From Candidatus Omnitrophota bacterium (GTDB lineage: Bacteria > Omnitrophota > Gorgyraeia > DAOVKU01), in assembly GCA_030631665.1 (NCBI GenBank), contig DAOVKU010000005.1, forward strand, positions 1-32,782: a stretch of DNA of 32,782 nucleotides, given 5' to 3'. The stretch's first letter is position 1; each line of letters starts with the position of its first letter. The translations under genes and the position numbers were made by a program. Below are positions 8,046 through 15,879 of the stretch, one piece after another. The notes below the pieces were generated by a model. It was not told the origin of the DNA. It worked only from the letters and a program-made list of their open reading frames with translations, and searched no databases.

Positions 8046-8749
8046 TGTTTTTTAAAAGAAGAAAAAAAGAAAAAGATTTTGATATTTTGACAGAAGCCGA
8101 GATTCAGAAAAAATTATACGGACATCTTAAAGAGGATAAACAGCAAGAGGCAAATGATTTTGAGAAAAAGGCGGAGATTATAGAAAAAGAGCAGGTCAAA
8201 AAAGAGGCAGAAGATAGAATAAAAGCACTCGAAAAAAAACTCGTTTTATCCAGGGAATCCGCTTCTGCTTCCCGTCATAAAATAAGCCAGTTAGAGAACG
8301 AAATTTTATCCAAAGAACAAAAATCCATCTTTAATAAACCAAGCCATTTTGCAAAAGTAAAGAACTTAGGAGTTTTTTTAATCTTGGTTGTGATTGTAGC
8401 CGTGGGATTGATTTTGTTGATTTCGAGAAAGAAAACGCCCACATTTTTAGATAGCACACAACTAATTTCCCCGGACAAAATTGAAGCCGAGTTTTCGGAA
8501 AACAATGTCTCCAGTGAATCTTTTTATACTATACAGGTTTGCCTTTATGAAAAGGAAAAAGACGCCAGGCATTTGGTTGAAGAACTAAAAGAAAAGAAAT
8601 TTGATGCTTATGTGTATTTATATAAGTCTAAATCTCGAACTAAATATAGAGTTTACGTTGGCAGGTTTTCTTCTGAAAAAAGCGCCTTAAGGGCGCTTAA
8701 GAGCCTAAAGAAGATTTTTAAAGATAGTTTTGTGCGGGTTATTAAATAA
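8045..8749 (+). CDS. SPOR-domain membrane protein with coiled coil
   Basis: The protein has 234 residues from a GTG start. AAGGAAA lies 7 bases before this GTG, and the alternative ATG at 7982 would overlap nnrE by 64 bases, so 8045 is preferred. A charged, Lys/Glu-rich N-terminal part is predicted coiled coil (around KKAEIIEKEQVKKEAEDR). A membrane segment follows (GVFLILVVIVAVGLILLI), then a C-terminal SPOR domain starting FYTIQVCLYEKEKDARHL and containing YRVYVGRFSSEKSAL. It likely binds peptidoglycan in the periplasm. The layout matches the SPOR protein at 762-1346, but here the cytoplasmic part is longer. Confidence 0.82.
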   Translation: MFFKRRKKEKDFDILTEAEIQKKLYGHLKEDKQQEANDFEKKAEIIEKEQVKKEAEDRIKALEKKLVLSRESASASRHKISQLENEILSKEQKSIFNKPSHFAKVKNLGVFLILVVIVAVGLILLISRKKTPTFLDSTQLISPDKIEAEFSENNVSSESFYTIQVCLYEKEKDARHLVEELKEKKFDAYVYLYKSKSRTKYRVYVGRFSSEKSALRALKSLKKIFKDSFVRVIK

Positions 8750-8915
8750 GGAAACAACTTATGGAGTGATGAACGAACATAAGTTGTATTTCCGAATTCG
8801 ACCCCAAAGTTTCGTGGTTAATGCGGGCAAATAACTTATGTTTCAGCCAGAGGCTGATCCGTTCTCCGGCGGACACTTCGTTTCGCAAGTTATGCCCTTA
8901 TTAAAGGAGGTTGCT
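8750..8915. repeat. Composite hairpin leader, family 2, copy B
   Basis: The gap holds the perfect 10-bp inverted repeat ACAACTTATG/CATAAGTTGT (8754-8763 with 8778-8787), then CGAATTCG, then CCCCAAAGTTTCGTGGTTAA. The last is a degenerate copy of CCCCGAAGTTTCGGGGTTAA at 6538. Further ATAACTTATG and AAGTTAT half-sites follow, before a strong AAAGGAGG at 8903. An in-frame ATG at 8838 lies within this leader and is unlikely to be used. Confidence 0.6.
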
Positions 8916-9143
8916 ATGGCTTTAGCATACTTAAAGATCATTATTGAGCCGGGTCGGGAAGAAGTGGTCAAAGTTGCTCTTTCCAAAATGCCACAGATAA
9001 AAAGAGCAGACCTAACCAGTGGCCAGCAAGACCTAATCTGCCTGGTTGAAAGTGCTTCTTATGAAGAAATTTTAAATTTAGTAGTTAAAAAAATTCGCTT
9101 AATTGAAGGTATTACAAATACAGTTACCGACCTTATGCTTTAG
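8916..9143 (+). CDS. Stand-alone Lrp/AsnC ligand-binding (RAM) domain protein
   Basis: The 75-residue protein consists only of the alpha-beta effector-binding and oligomerisation domain of Lrp/AsnC regulators: AYLKIIIEPGREEEVV-like opening, the glycine turn in DLTSGQQDLICLVES, and the terminal IRLIEGITNTVTDLML. The DNA-binding helix-turn-helix domain is missing. Such small proteins can form rings and bind amino acids or modulate full-length Lrp proteins. The start is fixed by AAAGGAGG five bases before ATG 8916. It follows a hairpin-rich leader (8750-8915). The ligand is unknown. Confidence 0.85.
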   Translation: MALAYLKIIIEPGREEVVKVALSKMPQIKRADLTSGQQDLICLVESASYEEILNLVVKKIRLIEGITNTVTDLML

Positions 9144-9182
9144 TTTGCTCAATGTAGTAACCGCGAGAAAAGGAGATTTATT

Positions 9183-9890
9183 GTGTGGCAAAGACGTCAT
9201 TATCTTATAAAAAAAGGGTTTCAGTTTAGGGTTGCTATTTTCATAACTTTAATTTTGATTTTGGTTTCAGCTGGAATTACTTTGTCTCTCTATTTTGGAC
9301 TTATCGGTTCAATGATTCCTGAGTTTTCAGATGAGTCTATGGTTGCTAAGATCGAAGCTGCCCGCAGGATAAAAGATTATGAAATAGCAAGATACGGATT
9401 GCCCAAAACCGAAAGCATAGATATTTTTAAGGAGGCCCAGCTTTTAAGTACGCACGAAAAAGAAGTTATATTAGAGGTTTTGTCCAAGGTAAATTACCAT
9501 CTTTGGCCGCGCTTGTTTATCTTTCTGATTTTAATCGGCCTTTTGTCTTTGTTTCTTTCTCATCGCATAGCAGGTCCCATTTATCGTTTTCAGAAAATTC
9601 TCCGGGAAGCGGAAAAAGGTAATCTCTCCACGGCAGTCCATTTAAGAAAAACGGATGAATTTAAAGAGTTATCAAGAGATTTCAATTTGTTTTTTAAAAA
9701 TTTATCTTCCCAGCTTAATGAAATCAAGACCTTGGTTAGTACTTTGGGGATCGATATTTTTAATATGCAATCCCGAGTTCAAAAGGCCTCATTCCCCGGC
9801 AAGGAAGAGATAACCAAGAACATTCAGGGCATTATAGCTTGCCTTGAGAATTTAAAACAAAATTTGAATAAGTTTAATACCGGCAAATGA
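9183..9890 (+). CDS. HAMP-domain membrane protein without output domain
   Basis: The 235-residue protein starts at GTG 9183 with AAGGAG upstream. It has two membrane segments (about 17-40 and 108-127) enclosing a periplasmic loop of about 65 residues, then a HAMP domain at about 128-180 (HRIAGPIYRFQKILREAEKG, with DEFKELSRDFN), then about 55 residues of coiled coil. No kinase, cyclase or chemoreceptor signalling domain follows, so it may pass a signal through partner contact. The stop overlaps the start of the glycoside hydrolase gene (ATGA at 9887), which suggests linked expression with a secreted glycan enzyme. Confidence 0.82.
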   Translation: MWQRRHYLIKKGFQFRVAIFITLILILVSAGITLSLYFGLIGSMIPEFSDESMVAKIEAARRIKDYEIARYGLPKTESIDIFKEAQLLSTHEKEVILEVLSKVNYHLWPRLFIFLILIGLLSLFLSHRIAGPIYRFQKILREAEKGNLSTAVHLRKTDEFKELSRDFNLFFKNLSSQLNEIKTLVSTLGIDIFNMQSRVQKASFPGKEEITKNIQGIIACLENLKQNLNKFNTGK

Positions 9891-11149
9891 AAAAACCCCT
9901 GTGTTTGCTTCTTTTTATTTTCTTTTTCTTTTGCCTGGTTGGTAGTTTTGTTTTTGGTTCTTTGGCTTTTTGTGAGAACTTAGCCGAGATTTGCGATGAA
10001 GAATTTCTGGATAAAGTCCAAAAAGATACTTTTAATTTCTTCTGGGACGAAGTTAACCGGGAAAATGGCCTGATAAAAGATAGTTCAAATAATGGGGCGC
10101 CCTCCAGCATTGCCTCCGTTGGTTTTGGCCTAACCTCTATTTGCATTGCCCATCATCGGGGATGGATAACATACGATGAAGCCTACACAAGAACATTAAA
10201 AACCCTTATCACTTTCAGAGATAAAGTTCCTTCCGAGCATGGTTTTTTTTATCACTGGATAAATACGAGAACCATCAGGCGTGCGTGGTCCAGTGAAGTT
10301 TCATCCATAGACACTGCTTTATTTTTAGCAGGTGCCCTATTTGCAGCTGAGTATTTTAAGGGTACTAAAATCGAAAGGGTTGCTTTTTCCATTTATGAAA
10401 AAGTTGACTGGCCGTGGATGTTAAATAAAAGGGATGTTTTGTGTATGGGCTGGAAGCCGGAAGAAGGATTTTTGCCGTATTACTGGGACACTTACAGCGA
10501 ATTGATGATTATTTATGCCCTGGCCATCGGCTCACCAACGCATCCTATTGCCCCGGAGATATGGAATAATTGGAAAAGGCCCATAGGCGAATATAAAGGC
10601 CATAAACTGGTTTATTGTATTACAGGCAGCCTTTTCACCTATCAATATGCCCAGGCCTGGATAGATTTTAGGGATTTAGATGATAATGGTGTAAACTGGT
10701 GGCATAATTCAATCGAGGCCACAAAAGCCAACAGGCAATTTTGTGTAGATAATAAAGACAAATTTAAAACTTATGAGGAAAATGTTTGGGGGATTACCGC
10801 TTCCAGCAGCTCAAATGGCTACAAAGGTTATGGTGCTAAGCCCGGTGTCGGTTTTAACGACGGAACTATCTGTCCTGCCGGGGCAGGGGGAAGCCTAGCC
10901 TTTACCCCGCAACTTTCTATTAAGGCCCTGAAATATATGTATAAAAAATACGGAAAAAAAATCTATGGAAAGTATGGATTCAAAGATGCCTTTAATATTG
11001 ATAAAAACTGGTTTTCAAATGAATATATCGGCATAAGCGAAGGCATTATTCTTCTGATGATAGAGAATTATCGCACAGGTTTTGTTTGGGAGTATTTTAA
11101 TCGCAGTCAACCTATTAGAAAATGGCGTAAGTTGGTTTTTGACAAATAA
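9887..11149 (+). CDS. Secreted glucoamylase-like glycoside hydrolase (PF10091, GH144-like)
   Basis: The 420-residue protein has a signal peptide (about 1-29) and a full-length (alpha/alpha)6-type domain of the PF10091 glycoamylase family. Typical stretches are DTFNFFWDEVNRENGLIKDS, SIASVGFGLTS, HGFFYHWINTRT, SEVSSIDTALFLAGAL, and the ENVWGITASSSSNGYKGYG and ICPAGAGGSLAFTP blocks. Characterised bacterial relatives include GH144 endo-beta-1,2-glucanases, so cyclic or linear beta-1,2-glucan is a candidate substrate, though the family name glucoamylase is also used. It is expected in the periplasm. It is co-translated with the HAMP protein. The exact activity cannot be read from motifs alone. Confidence 0.85.
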   Translation: MKKPLCLLLFIFFFFCLVGSFVFGSLAFCENLAEICDEEFLDKVQKDTFNFFWDEVNRENGLIKDSSNNGAPSSIASVGFGLTSICIAHHRGWITYDEAYTRTLKTLITFRDKVPSEHGFFYHWINTRTIRRAWSSEVSSIDTALFLAGALFAAEYFKGTKIERVAFSIYEKVDWPWMLNKRDVLCMGWKPEEGFLPYYWDTYSELMIIYALAIGSPTHPIAPEIWNNWKRPIGEYKGHKLVYCITGSLFTYQYAQAWIDFRDLDDNGVNWWHNSIEATKANRQFCVDNKDKFKTYEENVWGITASSSSNGYKGYGAKPGVGFNDGTICPAGAGGSLAFTPQLSIKALKYMYKKYGKKIYGKYGFKDAFNIDKNWFSNEYIGISEGIILLMIENYRTGFVWEYFNRSQPIRKWRKLVFDK

Positions 11150-11270
11150 ATATTATTTTATTTGATTTTTTTACTATTTGGAGTAAAATAGATTTAATGT
11201 TTAATGAAATTTGAAGTTATGTTTGTTTGTGCTTGATAACTTATGTGCATTCATTAAAGGTTATGGGCCA

Positions 11271-11765
11271 ATGAAAGAAGTTACTATAACAGAAGCTCTT
11301 AGCGCAAAATATCCCGAGGTTGTTTGTTTGCTTAGCTGTATCAGCAAAGAAGGCAAGCCTAATCTTATTCCTCTTGGTTGGTCAATGCAGACCTCTTTTA
11401 GCCCGCCAATGCTGGCTATATCGGTTGGGAAAAGCCGCTATAGTCATAAATTAATTTCAGAATCAAAAGAGTTTGTTTTTACATATCCCGGAGAAAATTT
11501 GCAGGATGTAGTTCTTTTTTGCGGGGCACATTCCGGAAGGGACATTGATAAAATAGCCGCAACCGATACCAAGCTTAAAAAGGCGCAATTGGTCAAGGCC
11601 TATTTGCTCCCCGATTGTCTTATAAATCTAGAATGTAAGGTGCGAGATAGCTTAGATTCCGGAGACCACACTATATTTGCTGGTGAGATACTCAAGGCTT
11701 ATAAAAATTTAAGCCCTTCAAAGAAGATATATACAGTTGGAAAAAATATGCTGGGAGCACTTTGA
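11271..11765 (+). CDS. Flavin reductase-like / flavoredoxin-type protein
   Basis: The 164-residue protein has the flavin reductase-like FMN-binding split barrel: PEVVCLLSCISKEGKPNLIPLGW, SFSPPMLAISVGKSRYSHKLI and EFVFTYPGENLQDVVLFCGAHSGRD. Related proteins reduce flavins with NAD(P)H or carry electrons (flavoredoxin) in anaerobes. The ATG at 11271 begins the conserved domain and has AAAGG upstream. An in-frame TTG at 11211 would add a short unconserved stretch inside an AAGTTATG-containing leader, so I reject it. The neighbouring genes do not show its partner. Confidence 0.85.
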   Translation: MKEVTITEALSAKYPEVVCLLSCISKEGKPNLIPLGWSMQTSFSPPMLAISVGKSRYSHKLISESKEFVFTYPGENLQDVVLFCGAHSGRDIDKIAATDTKLKKAQLVKAYLLPDCLINLECKVRDSLDSGDHTIFAGEILKAYKNLSPSKKIYTVGKNMLGAL

Positions 11766-11882
11766 TAATTCGCAAATATCACAATAAATTGTTTATTGAC
11801 TGTTAGCTCGAATATACAAGAAAGTCACCGGGAAGGTTTTTGTGGGCAGTTAATGACTGTTTATAAAGGAAAGGGACGAAAT

Positions 11883-12221
11883 ATGAAAAAATTTATTTTT
11901 TTATTTTTAATATCAGCTGTATTTTTTAGCATTTTGGGTTGTGAGACTCTTCCGCCGCCAACACCCAGGCAAATTGTAACTAACCCGTTTGGAACCTCTT
12001 CGTTAAGGATAGGGATGAGCAAGGAAGAAGTGATATCTATCATGGGTGAGCCAAATGAGATATTTAAAAAAGGTCGGGATGAATTAGGCACTTCAAAGGA
12101 GGAATGGGTTTATGATCCCAGGTGGCCTGTTATTCCCGTAAACCGTGAAAATCTTTCTCGCACAAATAGGTTAACTTTTGCAGGTAATAATCTGGTAGGC
12201 TGGAAAGAAGAGGACAGATAG
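11883..12221 (+). CDS. Small outer-membrane-type lipoprotein, BamE/SmpA-like
   Basis: The 112-residue protein has a lipoprotein signal with lipobox ILGC and the acylated cysteine at residue 20. The mature part contains SLRIGMSKEEVISIMGEPNE, which is the hallmark of the SmpA/OmlA (BamE-like) fold, followed by EEWVYDPRW and the terminal RLTFAGNNLVGW. BamE proteins assist outer-membrane protein assembly, but this fold occurs in many unrelated lipoproteins, so the BAM role is not established. The start 11883 is preferred to the ATG at 11853 and the TTG at 11796 because it begins the signal peptide and AAGGGACG lies before it. Confidence 0.8.
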   Translation: MKKFIFLFLISAVFFSILGCETLPPPTPRQIVTNPFGTSSLRIGMSKEEVISIMGEPNEIFKKGRDELGTSKEEWVYDPRWPVIPVNRENLSRTNRLTFAGNNLVGWKEEDR

Positions 12222-12226
12222 TTTTA

Positions 12227-12712
12227 ATGACAAGCATAATAATTCTTGGCGTAGTTGTATTAGTTTTGATTGTTATTCTAGCATTGGTTTATTCACAGGA
12301 CTATGCCAATTTTATCAATAGAAGGCGCGGACGCCTGGTTACCTTTACCCAAAAAAAAGGAAAAGATAGACGAAAGACCCTGCGCTTGCCGGCTAATTTG
12401 GATATAAAATATATTCTTCTTGAAAAGGAGAATGCGCCTAAAATCTCACAGAGTTATAATATCAGCGTGGGTGGTGCCCAAATTATCATTTACGAAAAAT
12501 TAAAAAAGTCTACCAGGATAAACATGGAGATAGAAATACCTTATCAACCCGGGTTAGTAAGGACAGTTGCTGAAGTTGTCTGGTTGCGTGAGAAATTCTC
12601 GCTTAGTTTAAAGCAGAAACGGCGCGTTTTTTTCGCCGGACTTAAATTTATTAAAATCAATCCTCATGATGAGGCAAAATTATTGGAGTATATATATGCA
12701 ACCTTACCCTAA
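12227..12712 (+). CDS. Membrane-anchored PilZ-domain protein (c-di-GMP receptor)
   Basis: The 161-residue protein has an N-terminal membrane segment (about 4-22) and a cytoplasmic PilZ domain. Both c-di-GMP-binding signatures are present: RxxxR at Arg49-Arg53 (RRKTLRL) and NxSxxG at Asn78-Gly83 (NISVGGAQI). This predicts binding of the second messenger. It follows the BamE-like lipoprotein by 5 bases and its 3' end overlaps the next lipoprotein gene by 17 bases. A second, soluble PilZ protein is at 18841-19221 and a diguanylate cyclase/phosphodiesterase at 20331-22271. Confidence 0.88.
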   Translation: MTSIIILGVVVLVLIVILALVYSQDYANFINRRRGRLVTFTQKKGKDRRKTLRLPANLDIKYILLEKENAPKISQSYNISVGGAQIIIYEKLKKSTRINMEIEIPYQPGLVRTVAEVVWLREKFSLSLKQKRRVFFAGLKFIKINPHDEAKLLEYIYATLP

Positions 12713-13418
12713 AAAAAATTTTATTGCCCCCGTTTTAATTCTAGCTTTGATGGCTTTAGTAAGTGGTTGTGCCAAGCATGCTCTTATTGACGAAGAAATG
12801 AAGCATTCCCTTCTTTTTGAACAGGAGAAGGGGAAGATTCTAATAGGTGTTAAAAAGTTTACCGATATAAGATCAGAAGAAGAAAGAGAGGGCTTGCTTG
12901 ATATTTTAAAAAAGAAAAAAATTCTTTCTCTTGCCACCAAGGACAGCGATTTTAAAGAAAAGGTCGATAGAGGTATAACTCATAGGGTAAAAACTAAATT
13001 AGAAGAAGGAGGAATTCGCTGTGTTATATTAGATGATAAGTCATTTATTCAAAGTAAAGGCCACAAATATATCCTGGAAGGTGAAATAAGACATTTTTGG
13101 GCTGTGTTGAGATTGCCCAATACCACTTTCGTGCCTTATCTGGGGGTGGCGGCTACGGTAATTACCAAAGACGAATTTAATGTCGTTGTTGTCATAGAAG
13201 CCACGTTGCGGGATACTCAAAACAACAAAGTTTTGTTCAACGAGGTATTTGATGCTTCCGAAGATTTGCATCTTTCAACCGGCATCTTGAATTTTAACCG
13301 GTTTTTTAAGCGGGGATTAAATTACAGGATTAAACTTCTTGATAAGGCCCTCGATGATATCTGCGAACAAATCGTGAGGAAAGCAAAACTTACTATGGAA
13401 GAAGAATTGATACCTTAA
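12696..13418 (+). CDS. Lipoprotein of unknown function
   Basis: The 240-residue protein has a lipobox LVSGC with Cys25. The mature region opens a strand-rich domain (GKILIGVKKFTDIRSEEER) and later HKYILEGEIRHFWAVLRLP, VVVIEATLRDTQNNKVLFNEVFDAS. This is the layout of periplasmic or outer-membrane lipoproteins that resemble YajG or LptE-like folds, but I do not recognise the family with certainty. The start at 12696 has TTGGAG upstream and begins a proper signal peptide; ATG 12666 lies deeper in the PilZ gene. The overlap with the PilZ gene implies one operon. Confidence 0.7.
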   Translation: MQPYPKKNFIAPVLILALMALVSGCAKHALIDEEMKHSLLFEQEKGKILIGVKKFTDIRSEEEREGLLDILKKKKILSLATKDSDFKEKVDRGITHRVKTKLEEGGIRCVILDDKSFIQSKGHKYILEGEIRHFWAVLRLPNTTFVPYLGVAATVITKDEFNVVVVIEATLRDTQNNKVLFNEVFDASEDLHLSTGILNFNRFFKRGLNYRIKLLDKALDDICEQIVRKAKLTMEEELIP

Positions 13419-13454
13419 AAACGGGTTCTAAATTTTTTAGCAATCTTTAATTGT

Positions 13455-14468
13455 ATGATATTAATAACCGGCGCCGCCGGTTTCTTGGGCGGCTTTTTGG
13501 TAGATGAATTTTTAAAACACGGTTTTAAAGTGTGCGCTTTAGCGCGTCCAACCAGCGATTTATCCCACCTTAAAAAAACAACAGCCAACATAGTATTCGC
13601 GGATATAACAAATGCTCATCAGGTTAAAAATGCCTTGTGCGGTGTTGATGAAGTTGTGCATGCCGCGGCCATCCTGGGCGGTGGAGATAAAAAAAGAGAA
13701 ACTTTTTTAAAAGTAAATTACCAGGCCACTAAAAACCTAGCCCGTTGCTGCATAGAGAAAAAAATAAAAAGATTTACTTTTATTAGCAGTATAGCGGCTG
13801 TAGGGCCTGCCATAAACAAAAAGACATTCCTTGATGAAAACTCTCAATTTAAGCCGGGTAGTTTCTACGGTGAGAGTAAGCGTCTGGCCGAAGAATATCT
13901 TCTTTCTTTATCAAATAAAAAGAAACTCGAGGTAGTTATTATAAGACCCGCCCTCATCTATGGCCCAAGAGATAGGAGATGCGCTGTTAACTATTTCAGA
14001 ATAGCTAACCTTGGTTTTTTCCCCTTGCCTCTGCCGGCTGATAACAAAACTAGTTTTATATATGCAAGCGATGCCGCCAGAGCTATCTTCCTGGCGCACA
14101 CACAATCTGTGGCAGGTGAAATTTATATGTTGGCTAATGATGTAGTAACAGTCAAAGAATTCGCTGAAAAACTGCTTTTAACTAAAGGCGGAATTTCTCT
14201 GTTAATACCTATTTCACCTGTTTTGATAAATATTATAGCTTCTATAGCTGGTTTTATATTCAGGGGGAAGGGGCAGTTATCGGGCACCACAGGCAGAAGG
14301 ATAAAAGACATTGGTAGGGGCAATTGGGCAGTAGATAGTTCAAAGATAAGAGAAATGCTTAAATTTAGCCCCCAAGTTCATTTAACACAAGGCCTTAGAA
14401 AAACCTGGTGTTTTTATTCAAAACATAAAAAATTACTTAGTTTCAGATATCTATTAACAAATCTTTAG
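13455..14468 (+). CDS. NAD-dependent epimerase/dehydratase (extended SDR)
   Basis: The 337-residue protein is an extended short-chain dehydrogenase. The NAD-binding GxxGxxG motif is at residues 6-12 (GAAGFLG) and the catalytic YxxxK at Tyr138 and Lys142 (FYGESKRLAEEY), with Ser111-Ser112 in FTFISSIAAVGP as the likely catalytic serine region. RPALIYGPRDRR is the usual C-terminal-domain signature. It may act on a nucleotide sugar or on a steroid or isoprenoid-like substrate (3-beta-HSD-like); the sequence does not decide. No clear ribosome binding site is seen. It lies 36 bases after the lipoprotein gene. Confidence 0.85.
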   Translation: MILITGAAGFLGGFLVDEFLKHGFKVCALARPTSDLSHLKKTTANIVFADITNAHQVKNALCGVDEVVHAAAILGGGDKKRETFLKVNYQATKNLARCCIEKKIKRFTFISSIAAVGPAINKKTFLDENSQFKPGSFYGESKRLAEEYLLSLSNKKKLEVVIIRPALIYGPRDRRCAVNYFRIANLGFFPLPLPADNKTSFIYASDAARAIFLAHTQSVAGEIYMLANDVVTVKEFAEKLLLTKGGISLLIPISPVLINIIASIAGFIFRGKGQLSGTTGRRIKDIGRGNWAVDSSKIREMLKFSPQVHLTQGLRKTWCFYSKHKKLLSFRYLLTNL

Positions 14469-14482
14469 TTTAAAAAATTTAC

Positions 14483-14511
14483 TTGCTTTGTTATCAAAAA
14501 GGGTTTAGAAT
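14483..14511 (+). promoter_or_regulatory. Possible promoter of the 14526 surface-protein gene
   Basis: TTGCTT (14483-14488) and TAGAAT (14506-14511) with a 17-base spacer. The -10 ends only 14 bases before the ATG, which leaves a very short leader. Confidence 0.4.
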
Positions 14512-14525
14512 ATAGAAGGATTATT

Positions 14526-15386
14526 ATGGGAAAAAGAAGAGTGAAATTAATAACTATAGTTCTTTTTGGCCTTATTTCTTTAACGTTGGCGAAAGCGAAT
14601 GCAATAGCCAGCGACTTTGGCTGGGAAGACGGCACCACCCAGGGCTGGATTGGTAATGTTAACAATTCGGGCACCTATTGTTATAATGGCCGGCATTCAC
14701 TGGCACTGGACTTAAACCTTAAAGGTGAAGGTTTTAAAAGTACTCAAACCAGCTTGACTGTTTATGATGGAAAACCGGGAGATCCCCTTATTTTTAAGGT
14801 TTATCTTCTTTCCACACCTGAGGTCCCCCTGGACTTAAAAGGCCAGATTTATATAGGAGATTCTCAGGGTAATATAACGCGCAGCCGTTGGTCCTTCTTG
14901 CTTAGTGACAGGTGGAATGACCTTTCCTTTAACATCCCGGCTGATTTCAAAGGGCCATTTACCATTGCTCTTAGTTTCGGCACGCAGTTTGAATATCAGG
15001 GCAGAATTTATATAGATCAAGTCCAAAAACCTTCAAAATTAACGCCTGGTGATGCCATTCCCGGTTGTTATAGTACTTACATTCCTGCACCTGCTGGAGG
15101 GACAGGTTTTGGACCTTTGGCACTGGCACCTCAATCCGGCAAGAGTGGCATTAGAAGGCTTGGTGGTTTTGCGTCTACTGAAAGCACAGGGGAAGAAGGG
15201 ACTACTTGGGAAGGAATTCCGTTTTCTGCCTCATCAACAACTTCCAGTGTGCCTGCCTCCTCAACCACAACTGTTTCAAGCAGTACTGATAAGTCCTCAG
15301 GCGGTGGCGGAGTTATTTTTGAACACAAGACTTTTTTGCTGCTTTCAGTGGGCCTGTTTATGTTCGGACTAAAATTTAAAAAGTGA
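14526..15386 (+). CDS. Secreted protein with PEP-CTERM-like C-terminal sorting tail
   Basis: The protein has 286 residues. It has a signal peptide (about 1-28), then a domain of roughly 150 residues resembling a jelly-roll carbohydrate-binding module (DFGWEDGTTQGW, NGRHSLALDL, RWNDLSFNIP, GRIYIDQVQ). A Ser/Thr/Gly-rich linker follows at about 228-262. The C-terminus is tripartite: a hydrophobic segment (FLLLSVGLFMFGL) and a basic end (KFKK). That is the architecture of exosortase/archaeosortase substrates, although the canonical Pro-Glu-Pro motif is absent. It directly precedes three TIGR04073 genes named for exosortase genomes. The sorting role is inferred; a plain membrane anchor is possible. 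Confidence 0.65.
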   Translation: MGKRRVKLITIVLFGLISLTLAKANAIASDFGWEDGTTQGWIGNVNNSGTYCYNGRHSLALDLNLKGEGFKSTQTSLTVYDGKPGDPLIFKVYLLSTPEVPLDLKGQIYIGDSQGNITRSRWSFLLSDRWNDLSFNIPADFKGPFTIALSFGTQFEYQGRIYIDQVQKPSKLTPGDAIPGCYSTYIPAPAGGTGFGPLALAPQSGKSGIRRLGGFASTESTGEEGTTWEGIPFSASSTTSSVPASSTTTVSSSTDKSSGGGGVIFEHKTFLLLSVGLFMFGLKFKK

Positions 15387-15390
15387 CATC

Positions 15391-15419
15391 TTGACTTTTA
15401 AGTATTGTTATGCTATATT
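15391..15419 (+). promoter_or_regulatory. Promoter of TIGR04073 paralogue 1
   Basis: TTGACT (15391-15396) and TATATT (15414-15419) with a 17-base spacer and an extended TGC before the -10. It lies 30 bases before the gene start at 15449. Confidence 0.65.
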
Positions 15420-15448
15420 TTTAGTAAGTTATGAGAAAGGGGTTTGAC

Positions 15449-15805
15449 ATGAGAGCAAAATTAACAGCTGCGCTATTGATATTGGTAGTAGTTGTAGGTT
15501 TTAGTAGTTTTGCTTATGCTGAAAACGCCCTGGTTAAGTTAGGACGAGGTCTTGTTAATGCCGCAACAGGATGGCTTGAAATTCCCCAGAAAATTTATAC
15601 GACTTCAAGAGATGAAAATGTTTTTGTGGGCGCGACAGTTGGAACTGCTAAAGGGATAGGCTGGAGTATTATTAGAACAGTCGCTGGTATTTATGAAGTT
15701 GTAACTTTCCCTTTTCCTATACCTAAAAGTTATGAATCTGTCATTGATCCCCCATATATTTTTGACTCTAAATCCGAGATTGAGTCTGAGTCTGAATCTG
15801 AATAA
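15449..15805 (+). CDS. TIGR04073 family exosortase-associated protein, paralogue 1
   Basis: The 118-residue protein has a signal peptide (cleavage near FAYA-EN). The family core follows: LVKLGRGLVNAATGWLEIPQ, then a middle VGATVGTAKGIGWSIIRTVAGIYEVVTFPFP. TIGR04073 is defined by this NxxTGWxEIP motif and is named for co-occurrence with exosortases; the molecular role is unknown. The tail is an acidic Ser-Glu repeat encoded by GAGTCT-type hexamers (15776-15803). The ATG at 15449 has AAAGGGG six bases upstream; the ATG at 15431 lies before that site. It has its own promoter and terminator. Confidence 0.85.
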   Translation: MRAKLTAALLILVVVVGFSSFAYAENALVKLGRGLVNAATGWLEIPQKIYTTSRDENVFVGATVGTAKGIGWSIIRTVAGIYEVVTFPFPIPKSYESVIDPPYIFDSKSEIESESESE

Positions 15806-15837
15806 AAATAAAAGCGAACTTGATTTGATTTTTTGAT

Positions 15838-15868
15838 GGGCTTTGAAGAGTTAAAGCCCTTTTTCTTT
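15838..15868 (+). terminator. Rho-independent terminator after TIGR04073 paralogue 1
   Basis: A 7-bp stem GGGCTTT/AAAGCCC (15838-15844 with 15853-15859) with an 8-base loop is followed by TTTTTCTTT. Confidence 0.8.
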
Positions 15869-15879
15869 AGGGTTAAATA

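Noticed and set aside
8838-8915. Longer start (ATG 8838) for the Lrp-type domain
   Set aside because: The added 26 residues are encoded by a hairpin-rich leader and do not belong to the domain; AAAGGAGG marks 8916.
15049-15372. 107-residue frame inside the surface-protein gene
   Set aside because: It lies wholly within the 14526-15386 gene in another frame, has no ribosome binding site and no recognisable motif.
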